Below, in pieces: positions 45,420-56,724 of a DNA stretch of 64,000 bases (its first letter is position 1; each line of letters starts with the position of its first letter). The notes beneath the pieces were generated by a model. That model saw only the letters and a program-made list of their open reading frames with translations, had not been told where the DNA came from and searched no databases. Source of the DNA: Lingula anatina (taxonomy: Eukaryota > Brachiopoda > Lingulata > Lingulida > Lingulidae); the NCBI RefSeq assembly GCF_001039355.2, contig NW_019773681.1:521060-585059 (forward strand), in the 5' to 3' direction. The position numbers were made by a program, and so were the translations under genes.

Positions 45420-46379
45420 CAGGCCTACCAAACTACCAGACTCGGCACCTAGGGATCCAGAATAAACCGGTTTATCAGACCACACTACCCGTTTTCAAGG
45501 TGTGTGTCAGATCGCATTACAGAGTATCAGCCACCACACCGATTTTGCCTGGTGCGCGATGTGATAGCGATGATCCTAAGCGGGGTTGGAAAGAAGTGCA
45601 TCTCATCTAGATTCATGCGCTGCTGCAGTTTTCCCTGTTTATGCTAAAATCTGACAATACCGCAATTTTTAACATAAAATTTAGGTTAGGACATAGCCAA
45701 TGATGTTTTGTAAATAAGAACTTGCAAACTTATATATTAATTTAGAAAAGCAGACCTAATTTTGATAGCGGAAGCATATTCTGTCGGGGGTTAAATATTT
45801 TCATGACTACCGGGATGGACGAGATTGAGGGCAGGGGTAATCCTAGAGAGGGGTGAGAAACGTCCATTGTTCTTGTCAGCGAGGCAGACGTATGTACGCA
45901 CAGACAGAAAACCATGTATTGTGGGAACGTTACTAATGAAGCCACTGGTAGTACTAGTAGATATCAGTCTGTAGTCTAGAACAAGCACCTCGTTGACGAG
46001 TGAAGTTGTCAAAAACAAAAGACCCAGGTGTGGTAGATCGACTACTGTTCGCGCGTGCCGAAGACCAAGCCTAATTGCCCCTCAAGGTCACATCCTAATA
46101 TCCGGTGCTGACGGTTAGGCTCGTCATAATCATATAAGTAGCGCGTTTCCACCCCCTGATTGAGGGAGTCGTCTGTCGCCATGTTGTTGTATTCATACGA
46201 CTCCTACTTGAAGAAGACGAGGCGCGATGACCGGATGACAGGTAGGCTTACAAAATTTGTGATGGGGTATGATACTCTGTAATGCGCTCTGACACACACC
46301 TTGAAAACGGGTAGTGTGGTCTGATATACCGGTTTATTCTGGATCCGTAGGTGCCGAGTCTGGTAGTTGGTTAGGCCTG
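45420..46379. mobile_element. Foldback DNA transposon (960 bp) with 5-bp target duplication
   Basis: Same family as 20816-21366: starts caggcctaccaaactaccag and ends with the matching inverted repeat ..tggtagttggttaggcctg. Flanked by tggtt at 45415-45419 and 46380-46384. The terminal repeats are about 110 bp. The longer interior has no recognisable transposase; frames at 45742-46018 (minus) lack known motifs. Confidence 0.93.
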
Positions 46380-46384
46380 TGGTT

Positions 46385-46834
46385 GACATTTAAGTAGAAC
46401 TAGATATCGAGGGCTGCAAAACAGATAACAGATAACATAATCTCAAATTTTGTATGGGGACCTTGGTATACCGGGGGGTGGGGGGTGGGGGGGGGGAGGT
46501 CCAAAGAGATGCATTTTAAATTAACATTTTCTATTGGGACAATTTTCCCTAGATCTGTATAAAAGACGAGCAAGTTTTGTGTGGTGTAAGTTTAATTTTT
46601 ATCCCTCATATCATTTTACGATCACAACTCAATACGCTGAATCACTTTGGCTTCTCGAACACTGTTCAACATGTCATGAGAAATTTTCCTGATCTCCGTT
46701 TGAATATTATTCTTGCCAACTTCAATGGTTTGGAAATTTTTGACATAGACACTGTCTTTACATGCCGATATCCCACAGAAAGCAATCGAAATAAATGGGG
46801 TCAGTCTGGAGCATGTGCATGGGTAGTCCATACG
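46385..46834. mobile_element. Repeat remnant hosting a foldback insertion
   Basis: The right part (about 46735-46834) matches 27625-27715. A G-run lies near 46472-46497. The open frame 46577-46870 runs across the insertion boundary and is not accepted as a gene. Confidence 0.5.
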
Positions 46835-47057
46835 CAGGCCTACCCAACTACCAGACTCGGCACCGAATGATCCTGAATTCACCGGTAGATCAGACCACAC
46901 TACCCGTTTTCAAGGTGTGTGTCAGGTCGCATTACACAGTATCATACCCTGAACAAATTTTGAGTGGTGATGCAATGCTTTTCAACCCCGCTGAGAATCG
47001 TCACTATCACATCGCGTACTAGGCAAGAGCGGTGTCGCGTCTGATACTGTAGGCCTG
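46835..47057. mobile_element. Foldback DNA transposon, short copy (223 bp)
   Basis: Left terminal repeat caggcctacccaactaccag.. is complete. The right end retains only a short matching terminus (tgatactgtaggcctg). The target duplication atacg is present at 46830-46834 and 47058-47062. It sits inside the repeat that is uninterrupted at about 27620-27842. Confidence 0.9.
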
Positions 47058-47085
47058 ATACGATGGGGGACCTAAATTTTGTTAA

Positions 47086-47309
47086 CCCCCTTTACACTGG
47101 ACGGCGTCCATTCTGCGTCCTTTTTCGATAACTGAAACTGGCATCGCTGCAGTCGTAGAAAGGAGGCACACGCATAGCTTTGGTTGTAGAATAAATGCTT
47201 AATGATTGGCCAGTAGTCGTCACTTAAAGTATTATAATTTTTTCACTCTCAAACGGGTCTGTACTACGTATACGGGACGCAGAAAGGACGCCGTCCAGTG
47301 TAAAGGGGG
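47086..47309. mobile_element. MITE with CCCCCTTTACACTGGACGG ends
   Basis: Left end ccccctttacactggacggc, right end gccgtccagtgtaaaggggg, with further inverted match (gcgtcc / ggacgc) inside. About 224 bp. Isolated ends occur at 27758 and 57181-57225. Confidence 0.8.
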
Positions 47310-47337
47310 CTATACAGACTACTAGCGATGACAAGGA

Positions 47338-47588
47338 CTGGGTTCCCATCTCTAGATCGATCTAACAGGATCGGTCCATCTCCATGGGGTCCCTCGCTAA
47401 ATTGCTTTCAGCCCAAGCGGCTTAGATGTCTGGGACGCCCACTAAAGCTGCTAAACGATAGTTAATTACCCTCTACAGCCTCAGCATGCGTGACAGTCAT
47501 CTAAGCCGCTCAAGTTAATTGCGAGAATCCCCTCGGAGATAGTTCGATCCAAAGTTAGTACGATAGTCTCTGGGAATGGTCTCTAGGG
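47338..47588. mobile_element. MITE, GATCGATC family subtype 2
   Basis: Bounded by ctgggttcccatctctagatcgatc and ..gtacgatagtctctgggaatggtct, with internal cgctaaattgctttcagc and gctcaagttaattgcgaga blocks. Confidence 0.75.
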
Positions 47589-47589
47589 G

Positions 47590-49185
47590 CACCCTGTGAT
47601 CATTACAGCAGACGGAAGGGGAAACTAAATGTGGTAGTTGAGACAATGTCTGTGCAAAAATGCGCACAACTTTTGACGCAATCACACTCACGTTTCACAG
47701 CTGGTTGAAGAGAATGTAATTATTGTACGAGGGAAGAAAGGAAATTACATTAGGAGCTGGGCAAAACATTTAGAAAAAACAAATGAAAGATATAATTTAA
47801 AAAAAAAACTGTCAGCGATTTATGATGACAAACATCACGTATTCAAACATCACGTATTTGAGGCAAAGGTATACCTTTAAATTTGGCTTAAAGAAGTGGG
47901 CCGGGGCGCCCCCCCCCCCCCCCCGCCCCCTAGCCCTGGCTTCCCGTGCTATGGACTGACGTGTTTGAAAAAAGTAACTAGACTCAGACGATTTCACATG
48001 GATTCGATCACGATCAGATTACATTTATATGCTATTTCTTTATTTGAACTTCCCGTCAGTATAGTGAGGGATAGTTAAAACTACAGAGCGAGTTCCAATT
48101 CCGATGGCATTAAAAAGACACGTGATCAAAATCGGGTTTTCTTTTGATAACGAGTAAAAAGACAAGTATGATTCAACAGAAGTCACGAGAAAGAATGCAG
48201 ACCCTTGAAGGTCACCATTTGCAAAAGAAAAGATAAATAGATTTTTGAATAAGTAATCAATGAGAAACAAATAATTGAAAAAGAGATAAAACTAAAAAGT
48301 ATTATAGATTGAAAAAGATTGAGAACCCACTCAATAAAAATTTTTAACTACTTCAGAAAAATTTGACAAACTACACTAGCTAAAGTGACTCATATATTTA
48401 GTGCCGCAATCGTTTAATTCATCAATACAAACACAGAATTATAATAACTGGCTAAATGAGAAAAACATTCATATTATTGTTAAAGGACAGTTTTAACTTT
48501 TCACTTCCATCTGTTCTGGCATAGTTTGTGTCATAATGATATTCTAAAACAGCATTCTCAATTTGTATATAACTCAAAGAAGGGTATGTCTAAAGGGTAT
48601 GTCCAAACCCACGCCCACATTCACGCACCCGCACACGTGCGCATGCTGTCTTCTGTAGTTTCTGCACAGTGAACTTAGTGAATTTTTTCCCTTCTTCTTT
48701 GACGTGTCAATAATATCCGGGCAACACAAATGTCCATTTCAAACATGTACCCATATGTTATGTACACTTCAAGTGTAACATCCTTCGTTTTGATCAACTT
48801 TTCACAATGAATTACGAATAAATTTATAAATACACTACCCAAGAAGCCTAACTACTTGGTGTCATTGTCTTGGCTTGATGTAAAAAGCAACACCATAACC
48901 AAAGGAATTAACTGATGAAAGCCGGTCAACTCTGATATTGAATTTGTCAAATCTTATGCTTTTCTATGCTGATGCCATTAGGAAAAACAATGACATTCAC
49001 AATATGGCAAGCAACAACATATAAAGTAAGAATGAAATACGGGGTGTTTTCTCCCTCCCTTGCATTTAAGCGATTCGGGAATTCATTAGAATTCATTCAG
49101 CATGGATATTTCAGTCAGATATCGAATGAGTTCAATTTCATTGTCATTGTATGCTAGTTCCACGTGGAATGTTTAGTCACGCTTT
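47590..49185. other. 3' flank of family copy 5
   Basis: Contains ggtagttgagacaatgtctgtgcaaaaatgcg near 47636, a C-run at 47910-47924 and gcacacgtgcgcatgctgtcttctgtag near 48631. The last 480 bp (48707-49185) are nearly identical to the flank of the pseudogene copy. Confidence 0.7.
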
Positions 49186-49701
49186 CTAAATAATGGTGCA
49201 GCTATCGGATTCACGGCGTCTTGCCTGGCGATTCCTTGCACTCAGTCCCTGAATGCGGCTTTCGAAACTCTTAATCGGGTTGATGAAATTTTTCTCAATC
49301 CACGACATCTTGAAACACATGATTTCTTTCACGCGTTTACGCTCACCACCGATCATGATGCTGTCGGTGACAACGAAGGTGTGGTTCACGGCGCTGAGCT
49401 CGTAAAACTCGTTACCGGAATCTCCACACATTTCGTCGCTATGGAAAATGCATTTGTTGATCAATTCATCGGGGCTGATGAGGAGGCAGAGAATCAGTAA
49501 TTGGTTGGTTTCGTCTTCTGACAAGCGCCAGTGGTTTTCATAATCCCTTAGACGCCGGATTTCCCCGGAGCTGTCCAAGTTTAGCACGTTGCAAATGCAG
49601 TCAAGATAGTACATCAGCTTGGCTTTGGGGTTGTTTGGGACGGTAACTGTCGTACCAGTCTTCTTCAACCCAATCTGGAGTCTTCCCATTGCAGCCGCCA
49701 T
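49186..49701 (-). CDS. CaaX-tailed family protein, copy 5
   Basis: Minus strand, intronless, 171 aa; unknown function. MAAAMGRLQIGLKKTGTTVTV start; ENHWRLSEDETNQLL; MCGDSGNEFYELSAVNHTFVV; GGERKRVKEIMCFKMSW. Tail NRQARRRESDSCTII with CaaX box CTII. It shares VKEI (instead of VQKI) with copy 7 and the pseudogene, so these three form a subgroup. Exact ISRE and TATA elements upstream. Intact and probably expressed. Confidence 0.85.
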   Translation of the reverse strand: MAAAMGRLQIGLKKTGTTVTVPNNPKAKLMYYLDCICNVLNLDSSGEIRRLRDYENHWRLSEDETNQLLILCLLISPDELINKCIFHSDEMCGDSGNEFYELSAVNHTFVVTDSIMIGGERKRVKEIMCFKMSWIEKNFINPIKSFESRIQGLSARNRQARRRESDSCTII

Positions 49702-49871
49702 TTCTTATATAGCCAGTAGTCTCTTTTAAATTCGTTAAAATGTCTTTTTAAATGTTAGCGACAGTTTACACCCAAGCAGACGCATCAAAGTCAGAACCGA
49801 GAATGCGGAAAAATATTAGACGCAATAACATAAATACGGGCTCAATCCAGGGTCTTTCCTGACATCATAGA

Positions 49872-49896
49872 TATAAATAGATCTGAAAACGAAACT
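49872..49896 (-). promoter_or_regulatory. ISRE plus TATA box, copy 5 promoter
   Basis: TATAAATA (49872-49879) and GAAAACGAAACT (49885-49896), an exact consensus ISRE. Confidence 0.8.
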
Positions 49897-50766
49897 AGCA
49901 AAAAGTTTAGTATCGATTCAGCACAATTTCCACTATGTAAAGGCCTTAGACATATCAAATCTACGTCATTCAAGCTTAAACATAAAAGCGATCAAATGAC
50001 ACATTAAAGTTTTCACAATTTATTTCTCAATTCTTTATATCTTGTCGATTAATTTAAATTTAGGCTATATTTGAATTTTTCAATGTAGGTTATGAGTCGG
50101 CTCAAACGACTTATGTTCAGCTCAACAGTGTCGATTGCAATTAAGTCGGCGTTTACAAAGCATGTCAGCAGAGAGGTCTACTACTGTATTGGTAGGTTTG
50201 TTGCGTTAGGGCCCATTTAGCCTCAAAATATATCTTGTATAGATTACAAGTAGACTAGGTATATCATGTATAGGCCTGACTATAGTGGTAACCAATGTTT
50301 TATTCAGTGTGCAACTCGGCGTAAATCGACCTGCTTAAAGGTCATGTTTACTGTAGTTTTCCCCCATATATAGGACATGTACGGTTGGCCGGTAGAGTGC
50401 TTTGTTCAAAAAACGCTTCTTCCAAGAAACCAATTTACACCACTTCAGGTGCTTAAATTGGCAAGGTATTTCAAGCGTGATTACCATTAAATTTGTGTTT
50501 ACGGCGCAGGTTTTCAATATTATATTCATGTTCATATCAAGTAAGAGAGAAGGGTTCTTCCAAGAAATCGACCTTGACCCTTGAAAGTCGGTCAGGTGAC
50601 GTAGGTATGATTGTTAAATTCATACAACGAAATGTGGACTTCTTTGGGATATTTCTTCAGTCTAGTGACGCATTGTGGTGGATCGTTAAATAGGTCGAGG
50701 TCCACTTAAGGGGAATAAATTTATATTTAAAGTCGGTCTTTTAAATTGTTTTTGTTCAAGAAGTAG
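49897..50766. other. 5' flank of copy 5
   Basis: Family upstream sequence: aatttaggctatatttgaat, caattaagtcggcgtttacaaagcatg, ccaagaaatcgaccttgaccc at about 50560-50580. No gene. Confidence 0.6.
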
Positions 50767-50985
50767 ACCCCATTCCCAGAGATTAGATCGATCCAACTAG
50801 ATCGACCTAACTCCTTGGGGGTTCACGCTAAATAGCTGTCAGCCGAGCGGGCACGAAAGTTAATTATCCCCTTACAGCTTGTAGTAGGCGGGACGGACAT
50901 TTAAGCCGGATTATCTGACAGTAATCTAGTGAGACTCGCAACGGGGATAGATCGATCTAAAATCTATGGGAATGCGCCCGTAGTT
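50767..50985. mobile_element. MITE, GATCGATC family subtype 1
   Basis: gaccccattcccagagattag.. to ..atctatgggaatgcgcccg, almost identical to 5851-6044 and 28368-28583. Confidence 0.85.
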
Positions 50986-51195
50986 TCTTTTTTTTGTGCC
51001 ACATGTACTAGCCTATTGAGGTTGAGACCTGAGGGTTATTTTGAATCACGTCATCTGGTACACGACAGCATGATGATAATATTGTTCTTTAAAAAGGTAA
51101 ATTGCTACCTTTGTTTGAGATATTTCTTCCCAGAAATTGACTCATAGTCGATAGAAGGTGGGCCAATCGTGTGGGCGAGACGCAGCAGCTGCTTA

Positions 51196-51426
51196 GACCC
51201 AGTTCCCATACCTAGATCGATCTAGCAGGATCGACCCATCTCCGATTGGTTTCTCGCTAAATTTTACTCAGCTAAAGCGGATGTGAGGGGTATTGAACTA
51301 TCGTTTAGCAGCTGCACTAGGCGTGCAAGACATCTAAGCCGCTTAAGCTGAATGCAATCTAGCGAGAATCCCTTCGGAGATGGATTGTTTCTGCTAGATC
51401 GATCTAAGTATGGGAATACGGTCTAT
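51196..51426. mobile_element. MITE, GATCGATC family subtype 2
   Basis: gacccagttcccatacctagatcgatc.. to ..gatctaagtatgggaatacggtc. Confidence 0.75.
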
Positions 51427-51459
51427 GTCGTACATGTAAATCTTGTGCATGTAACACAG

Positions 51460-51462
<3 letters not shown>

Positions 51463-51494
<32 letters not shown>

Positions 51495-51495
51495 T
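51463..51495. repeat. (AAT)n microsatellite
   Basis: Trinucleotide tract next to a block shared with other family 3' flanks. Confidence 0.9.
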
Positions 51496-51597
51496 ATAGT
51501 GATAATAAGTTCTGTTAATCATAAATAAACTTAAAAGCTATTGATAAAACTTAGTTTAATTTAGAATTAAAAAAGATTGAAAACCAACACAAGAAAG

Positions 51598-51911
51598 TAT
51601 GGAAGCGTGTAAAGGTCACAACACCAACACCAAAAACAAAACTCACAACACCAACACCAAAAACAAATGCCACTACTCTTTAATTTGCAACCTTGACAAG
51701 TGACTGATTGTTCTTCAATGACTACTGAAGTCGGTCAAGTTGGAATAGTAACTTGGTGCAAACATAATACATATGATTCTCAAGTTTGCTACTAGCCTCT
51801 GTGTTTAAAATGCTCCCCGTGCTTGTTGTTGCCAAAACAACCAAAGTAACCATATTTTCTATCCTATTTTAGTTTTTACNTGGTGGTGTTGTGACCCTTA
51901 CACGCTTCCAT
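51598..51911. mobile_element. Small inverted-repeat element, contains an N
   Basis: Ends tatggaagcgtgtaaaggtcacaacaccaacacca / tggtggtgttgtgacccttacacgcttccat are inverted copies. The flanks carry aagaaag on both sides (51591-51597 and 51912-51918), so the target duplication is 6-8 bp, which would fit a hAT-like element. The N at 51880 interrupts the right arm. Confidence 0.75.
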
Positions 51912-52754
51912 AAGAAAGGATTAAAACTACTACAAGTATTGCGCGAAAAACAGAAGTGGACGAAAATCCCCCATCCCCACCCTGTTTCCTGTGCTTTCGA
52001 CTGACGCGTTTGATAATAATGTGACTAGACACTTTGACGTGGGTTTGAATGGCAAATAGGCAAGTGTGATGCAAGAGAAGTCACAAAAACGACTCTTAAT
52101 TGTGGGAATGGGCGTATCATACATGTATATTTGCTTAACGTAGGTGAAATTAGTGGATTCATGAATAAATGATAAAAAAACTAGTAAAATAATGAATGAA
52201 TAAATAACCAATAAAATTAGTAGTAGAAAACTACTTAAACTAAATAGTATTTTAGATTAAGAAGTTTGAGAACCCACTCAATAAAAGATTTAAATTACTA
52301 CAAAAGTATTATACAAAGTATATAAATTAAGTGACGCATATATATTTATTGCTCCCATCATTTATTTCATCAATCCAACACATAATCAAAAATTATTGAT
52401 TAAATGAGGAAAGCATTCAAGAAATAGTTCCATAACAAGTCAGAGTAAGAAACGGAAAAAGTGGACTTATCATTGTTCTCTTTTTAGAAAATAACAATAC
52501 AATGTTAGGCAAATGCTAGTTAATTACATGTTATTTTCAAAAATAGTAATAATAATGTCTTCACCGTTATAAACGTTTTCGAGATACATTTATTGCCTCA
52601 CATACTTAAGATAAGACTGATATTTTTTACTTAACATTTCCATCTTTTCTGGAATAGTGCCACTTGACAAGAGAATTCTCAATTTGTGAACTTACAAAAG
52701 TTTCGGAGAAGGCATATGTACATCCACGCACACGCACTATCTGTAACATTCTTA
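51912..52754. other. 3' flank of family copy 6
   Basis: Diverged family downstream sequence (gattaaaactactacaagtattgcgcg; gagaacccactcaataaa near 52270). No gene. Confidence 0.5.
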
Positions 52755-53190
52755 ATAATGATAATAATAATAATAATATTTCTTTATGGTCTAAAATCCA
52801 ACGTATGTTCAATAGACTTTACAGAATTTATAAAATTCACAATTAAAAGGAAAAAAATATTAATGGTCATAAGATGAATAGAAGGAAAGTGATATATAGG
52901 TAAAAAATAGATATATATATAATGGATAAGAGGTGAAAATTAAAACTATGAACTAAGAAACGATTATTCGTAAAAAGTATTCTGAAAAGAATTTAAAAAT
53001 AATATTGCTTAAAAGGGTAGGTTTTACTTTTCTCTTTAATAAGTCCAGGGTCTACAATTTGCCTAAGATTGATGGGTAAATTATTCCAATCTCTAGGTGC
53101 TGCAATTTTAAAAGCTTTGTCACCGTAATGGCAACAATCATGCCTTACAAGCCTTCTTAAATGCACCAACGCGTCTATCAGGGAAAACAC
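52755..53190 (-). mobile_element. Non-LTR retrotransposon fragment, 3' end
   Basis: Minus strand. The frame at 52993-53193 reads ..HYGDKAFKIAAPRDWNNLP then INLR.., matching the conserved C-terminal end of CR1/L2/RTE-type reverse transcriptases (YGDraFsvaAPrlWNsLP). The 3' end runs into an (ATT)n tail at about 52755-52778. It is 5'-truncated, as usual for such elements. Confidence 0.7.
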
Positions 53191-53230
53191 CAATTTCTTT
53201 TTAAAATATAAACATACATGTTATGATACC

Positions 53231-53490
53231 AGGCCTGTAGCCATCAATTTCAAAAGGGGGGGGGAGGGGCTTTTCTGAAAAAGTGGTCCTTTTTACCACG
53301 ACACCTTTGTGTACCTAGATAAAATTTTACCTGCATAGAGGGTACTCTCTACCAAGGCGACAGATTGATTTTCCACAGATATTCATAGGTATTTCTCTAG
53401 ATAAATAGACGGTCATTTTGGTCTGTTGTCAACAGAGAGGGGACCTTTTCCCAGCAAAAAAGGGGGATGCTTTCGAACACCTCCGACCCT
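53231..53490. mobile_element. Rearranged relative of the 168-bp MITE
   Basis: caggcctgtagccatcaatttcaaaaggggg and ggaccttttcccagcaaaaaa..ctttcgaac match the two halves of 35996-36163, with extra sequence between them and no clear right end. Confidence 0.6.
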
Positions 53491-53700
53491 AAAATATTAC
53501 GTTGTTTTGAAAAGTGGAGAATGTTTTTGTCTCTCCGGTCCACGAAGCGATCCAGGAATTCAAGAGAATTAATTCAGCAAGAATATTTCGATCAGATATC
53601 GAAGCAGTCCAATTTCATTGTCATTATGTGCTGATTCTGTTTGGAATTGTTATTCATATGAAATCCTTTGCATCACTAGTTCCTGTGAAGGTTGCGCTTT

Positions 53701-54198
53701 CTAAATAATGATGCAGGCACTGGACGTCTGGCGTCTAGCCTGAAGGCGGCTTTCGTAACAGAAACTCTCAATCGGATCGTTGAAGTTACGCTCAATCCAC
53801 GACATCTTGAAGCACATGATTTTTTGCACTTGTTTGCGCTCACCGCCGATAAAAATGTTGTCGGAGACAACGAAGGTGTGGCTCACGGTGCTGAGCTCGT
53901 AAAACTCGTTACCGGAATTAATGCACATTTCGTCGCTGTGGAAAATGCATTTGTTGATCAATTTATCGGGACTAATGAGGCGGCAGAGTGTCAGTAATTC
54001 GCGGGTCTCTTCGTTCGACAAGCTTCCGTAGTTCTGATAATCCCTCAGGCGCTGGAGTTCCCCGGAACCGTCCAAGTTAATCACGGTGCAAATGCAGTTA
54101 AGATAGTACATCAACTTGGCTTTGGGGTTGTCGGGGACGGAGCACGTCGCACCAGTCTTCTTCAACCCAATCTGGAGTCTTCCCATAGCAGCCGCCAT
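53701..54198 (-). CDS. CaaX-tailed family protein, copy 6 (most divergent)
   Basis: Minus strand, intronless, 165 aa; unknown function. Retains MAAAMGRLQIGLKKTG but differs widely: SGELQRLRDYQNYGSLSNEE, LLTLCRLISPDKL, ELSTVSHTFVVSDNIFIGGE, ERNFNDPIESF. The tail is six residues shorter and the arginine run is weaker (RLQARRQTSSAC), but it still ends in the CaaX box CIII. The frame stays open despite this divergence, which argues for selection on the protein. The promoter ISRE is degenerate. Long antisense frames over this gene (e.g. 53692-53997) are shadows. Confidence 0.82.
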   Translation of the reverse strand: MAAAMGRLQIGLKKTGATCSVPDNPKAKLMYYLNCICTVINLDGSGELQRLRDYQNYGSLSNEETRELLTLCRLISPDKLINKCIFHSDEMCINSGNEFYELSTVSHTFVVSDNIFIGGERKQVQKIMCFKMSWIERNFNDPIESFCYESRLQARRQTSSACIII

Positions 54199-54328
54199 TT
54201 CTGATTTGGCCAGTTAACTGTTTCAAATATTTCTAATGTGTTTTAAATGTGAATTAACTTTCTTCTGATATAGTTAAAAAAGATCCGAAAACAAATTTTA
54301 AATGTACGCTCCCTCCTGACATCACAGT

Positions 54329-54353
54329 TATAAAAAGATCCGAAAACAATACT
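54329..54353 (-). promoter_or_regulatory. Degenerate ISRE plus TATA box, copy 6 promoter
   Basis: TATAAAAA (54329-54336) and GAAAACAATACT (54342-54353), two mismatches from GAAAACGAAACT. A second partial copy of ttaaaaaagatccgaaaaca lies just downstream at about 54275-54295, a local promoter duplication. Confidence 0.55.
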
Positions 54354-54526
54354 ATTGTTATTGAAGGATCGACGCAAAAGCCTTGGCATCTATTCAGTCT
54401 CACACTATTTATTAATGAAAGGGCAGTGTTTACAAAGGATGCCACCAGAAAGGTCTACAACTGTATTAGTAGGTTTGTTGGAACCCTTTTAGCCCCGAAA
54501 TATCTTGTATACATTAGACCGGTATG

Positions 54527-54528
<2 letters not shown>

Positions 54529-54589
<61 letters not shown>
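54529..54589. repeat. (AT)n microsatellite
   Basis: Uninterrupted AT dinucleotides, directly followed by ggcctaaata. Confidence 0.98.
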
Positions 54590-54591
<2 letters not shown>

Positions 54592-55447
54592 CCTAAATAC
54601 CGTCGCTATACATTTTCTATCCAATGTAAGCTTCCAAGTTCATGTTTACTCCAGTTTATTCGTATACCGTTGTATATTATTCAAGGGAGTGTTTTGATAA
54701 AAATGCTTCTTCCAACATCAATAAGTGAAGTGTTTTGACAAGGTGTATTAAGCGTGATTGTTATTAAATATTTGTTTACGACGCAGGTACTCTGTATTAT
54801 ATTTCAATATGCATATCACGTGGGACGGTCTCTTTTTTTAAAAAGGCTTCTTCCGAGAAATCGACCTTGACCTCTCAGTGTAGGTCTGGTGACGCAAAGA
54901 TGATTGTTACTGAATTCATTACATTAAGGGTGGCAATTTCTTTGAGACATATTTTCAATTTATTGACTCATTTTATTCGATTACTGGCTAAGTTGGGTCC
55001 GTATAAGGGAAATGAATTTACTAGTATGTTTAAAGTACATGTAAGCTTATATTTTGTTCAAGAAATAGATTATTTTTGTGTCACCAGCCCGGTTTAGTTT
55101 GGGGTTTTATTTTGGAGCACGTCTTTTGGTGAAACGACAGCATGATATTGATATTGATATTAAAAAGGTAAATTGTTACATTTACATGCTATTAAAAAGG
55201 TAAATTGCTACCTTTATGTGAAATATTTCCTACCAGAAATTGACTCTTTGTCGATAGAAAGTGCCGTTGAGACGCAGCAGCTTAGCTTTAAATTAATTTA
55301 AAAACTGTGGTTTTTGGTCTGAGGTAAAACGACACCTATGCGCCAAAGATGGGAAGAAAATGATAAAATATAGTCGTATCTCCGGTACATGATCGAATGG
55401 CGCCTTAAAGTTGACATTAAAATCACAAAACTTTATTAAGTAACTAA
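54590..55447. other. 5' flank of copy 6
   Basis: Contains the shared block gaaatcgaccttgacctctcag at 54857-54877 and, from 55310, a segment (gcgccaaagatgggaagaaaatgataaaata) also seen near 61743. A small local duplication (attaaaaaggtaaattg) lies at about 55160-55210. Confidence 0.55.
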
Positions 55448-56724
55448 GGCTCTGTTCTCACAACTTTTAGATCGATCTATCACCGCGGGGAGTCTCACTA
55501 GATTACTGTCAGATAATCCCCCTTAAGTGTCCGTCCCCGCCTACTACAAGCTTTAAGGGGTAATTAACTTTCGTGTCCGCCCGGCTGACAGCTATTTAGC
55601 GTGAACCCCCAGAGAGTTAGGTCGATCCAATGTAGGTCGATCTAATCTATGAGAATGGGGTGTAAGGGTCCGATGTATCACGTAATTTTGGCAATCGTAT
55701 TCAAAAACACGCAAAATCGATACTAATTATGACTTACTATAGGTATATTGATCGACTTCCTAATTGTTTGGTTCATCATTTACGACAAACAATTAACTAT
55801 GGCTCTGTTCTCACAACTTTTAGATCGATCTATCACCGCGGGGAGTCTCACTAGATTACTGTCAGATAATCCCCCTTAAGTGTCCGTCCCCGCCTACTAC
55901 AAGCTTTAAGGGGTAATTAACTTTCGTGTCCGCCCGGCTGACAGCTATTTAGCGTGAACCCCCAGGGAGTTAGGTCGATCCAATGTAGGTCGATCTAATC
56001 TATGAGAATGGGGTGTAAGGGTCCGATGTATCACGTAATTTTGGCAATCGTATTCAAAAACACGCAAAATCGATACTAATTATGACTTACTATAGGTATA
56101 TTGATCGACTTCCTAATTGTTTGGTTCATCATTTACGACAAACAATTAACTATGGCTCTGTTCTCACAACTTTTAGATCGATCTATCACCGCGGGGAGTC
56201 TCACTAGATTACTGTCAGATAATCCCCCTTAAGTGTCCGTCCCCGCCTACTACAAGCTTTAAGGGGTAATTAACTTTCGTGTCCGCCCGGCTGACAGCTA
56301 TTTAGCGTGAACCCCCAGGGAGTTAGGTCGATCCAATGTAGGTCGATCTAATCTATGAGAATGGGGTGTAAGGGTCCGATGTATCACGTAATTTTGGCAA
56401 TCGTATTCAAAAACACGCAAAATCGATACTAATTATGACTTACTATAGGTATATTGATCGACTTCCTAATTGTTTGGTTCATCATTTACGACAAACAATT
56501 AACTATGGCTCTGTTCTCACAACTTTTAGATCGATCTATCACCGCGGGGAGTCTCACTAGATTACTGTCAGATAATCCCCCTTAAGTGTCCGTCCCCGCC
56601 TACTACAAGCTTTAAGGGGTAATTAACTTTCGTGTCCGCCCGGCTGACAGCTATTTAGCGTGAACCCCCAGGGAGTTAGGTCGATCCAATGTAGGTCGAT
56701 CTAATCTATGAGAATGGGGTGTAT
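55448..56724. repeat. 353-bp tandem array made from a MITE plus spacer
   Basis: The start ggctctgttctcacaac recurs at 55448, 55801, 56154 and 56507, a constant period of 353 bp. Three full units and a fourth containing only the MITE are nearly identical. Each unit is a subtype-1 MITE (about 215 bp) plus about 138 bp of spacer (ggtccgatgtatcacg .. acaaacaattaac). The spacer resembles ordinary repeat DNA at about 61885-61950, so an inserted MITE and its flank were amplified together. Confidence 0.95.

Noticed and set aside
46577-46870. 97-aa plus-strand frame
   Set aside because: It runs across the left boundary of a foldback transposon insertion at 46835, so it cannot be an old gene.
53692-53997. 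101-aa frame antisense to family copy 6 (similar ones at 38545-38739)
   Set aside because: Shadow of the conserved family coding sequence; the family frame is the one preserved in every copy.
55448-56724. Regular repeat array that might suggest CRISPR or a satellite gene cluster
   Set aside because: The 353-bp units are whole MITE-plus-spacer copies with identical spacers in a eukaryotic genome; there are no short repeats with unique spacers.
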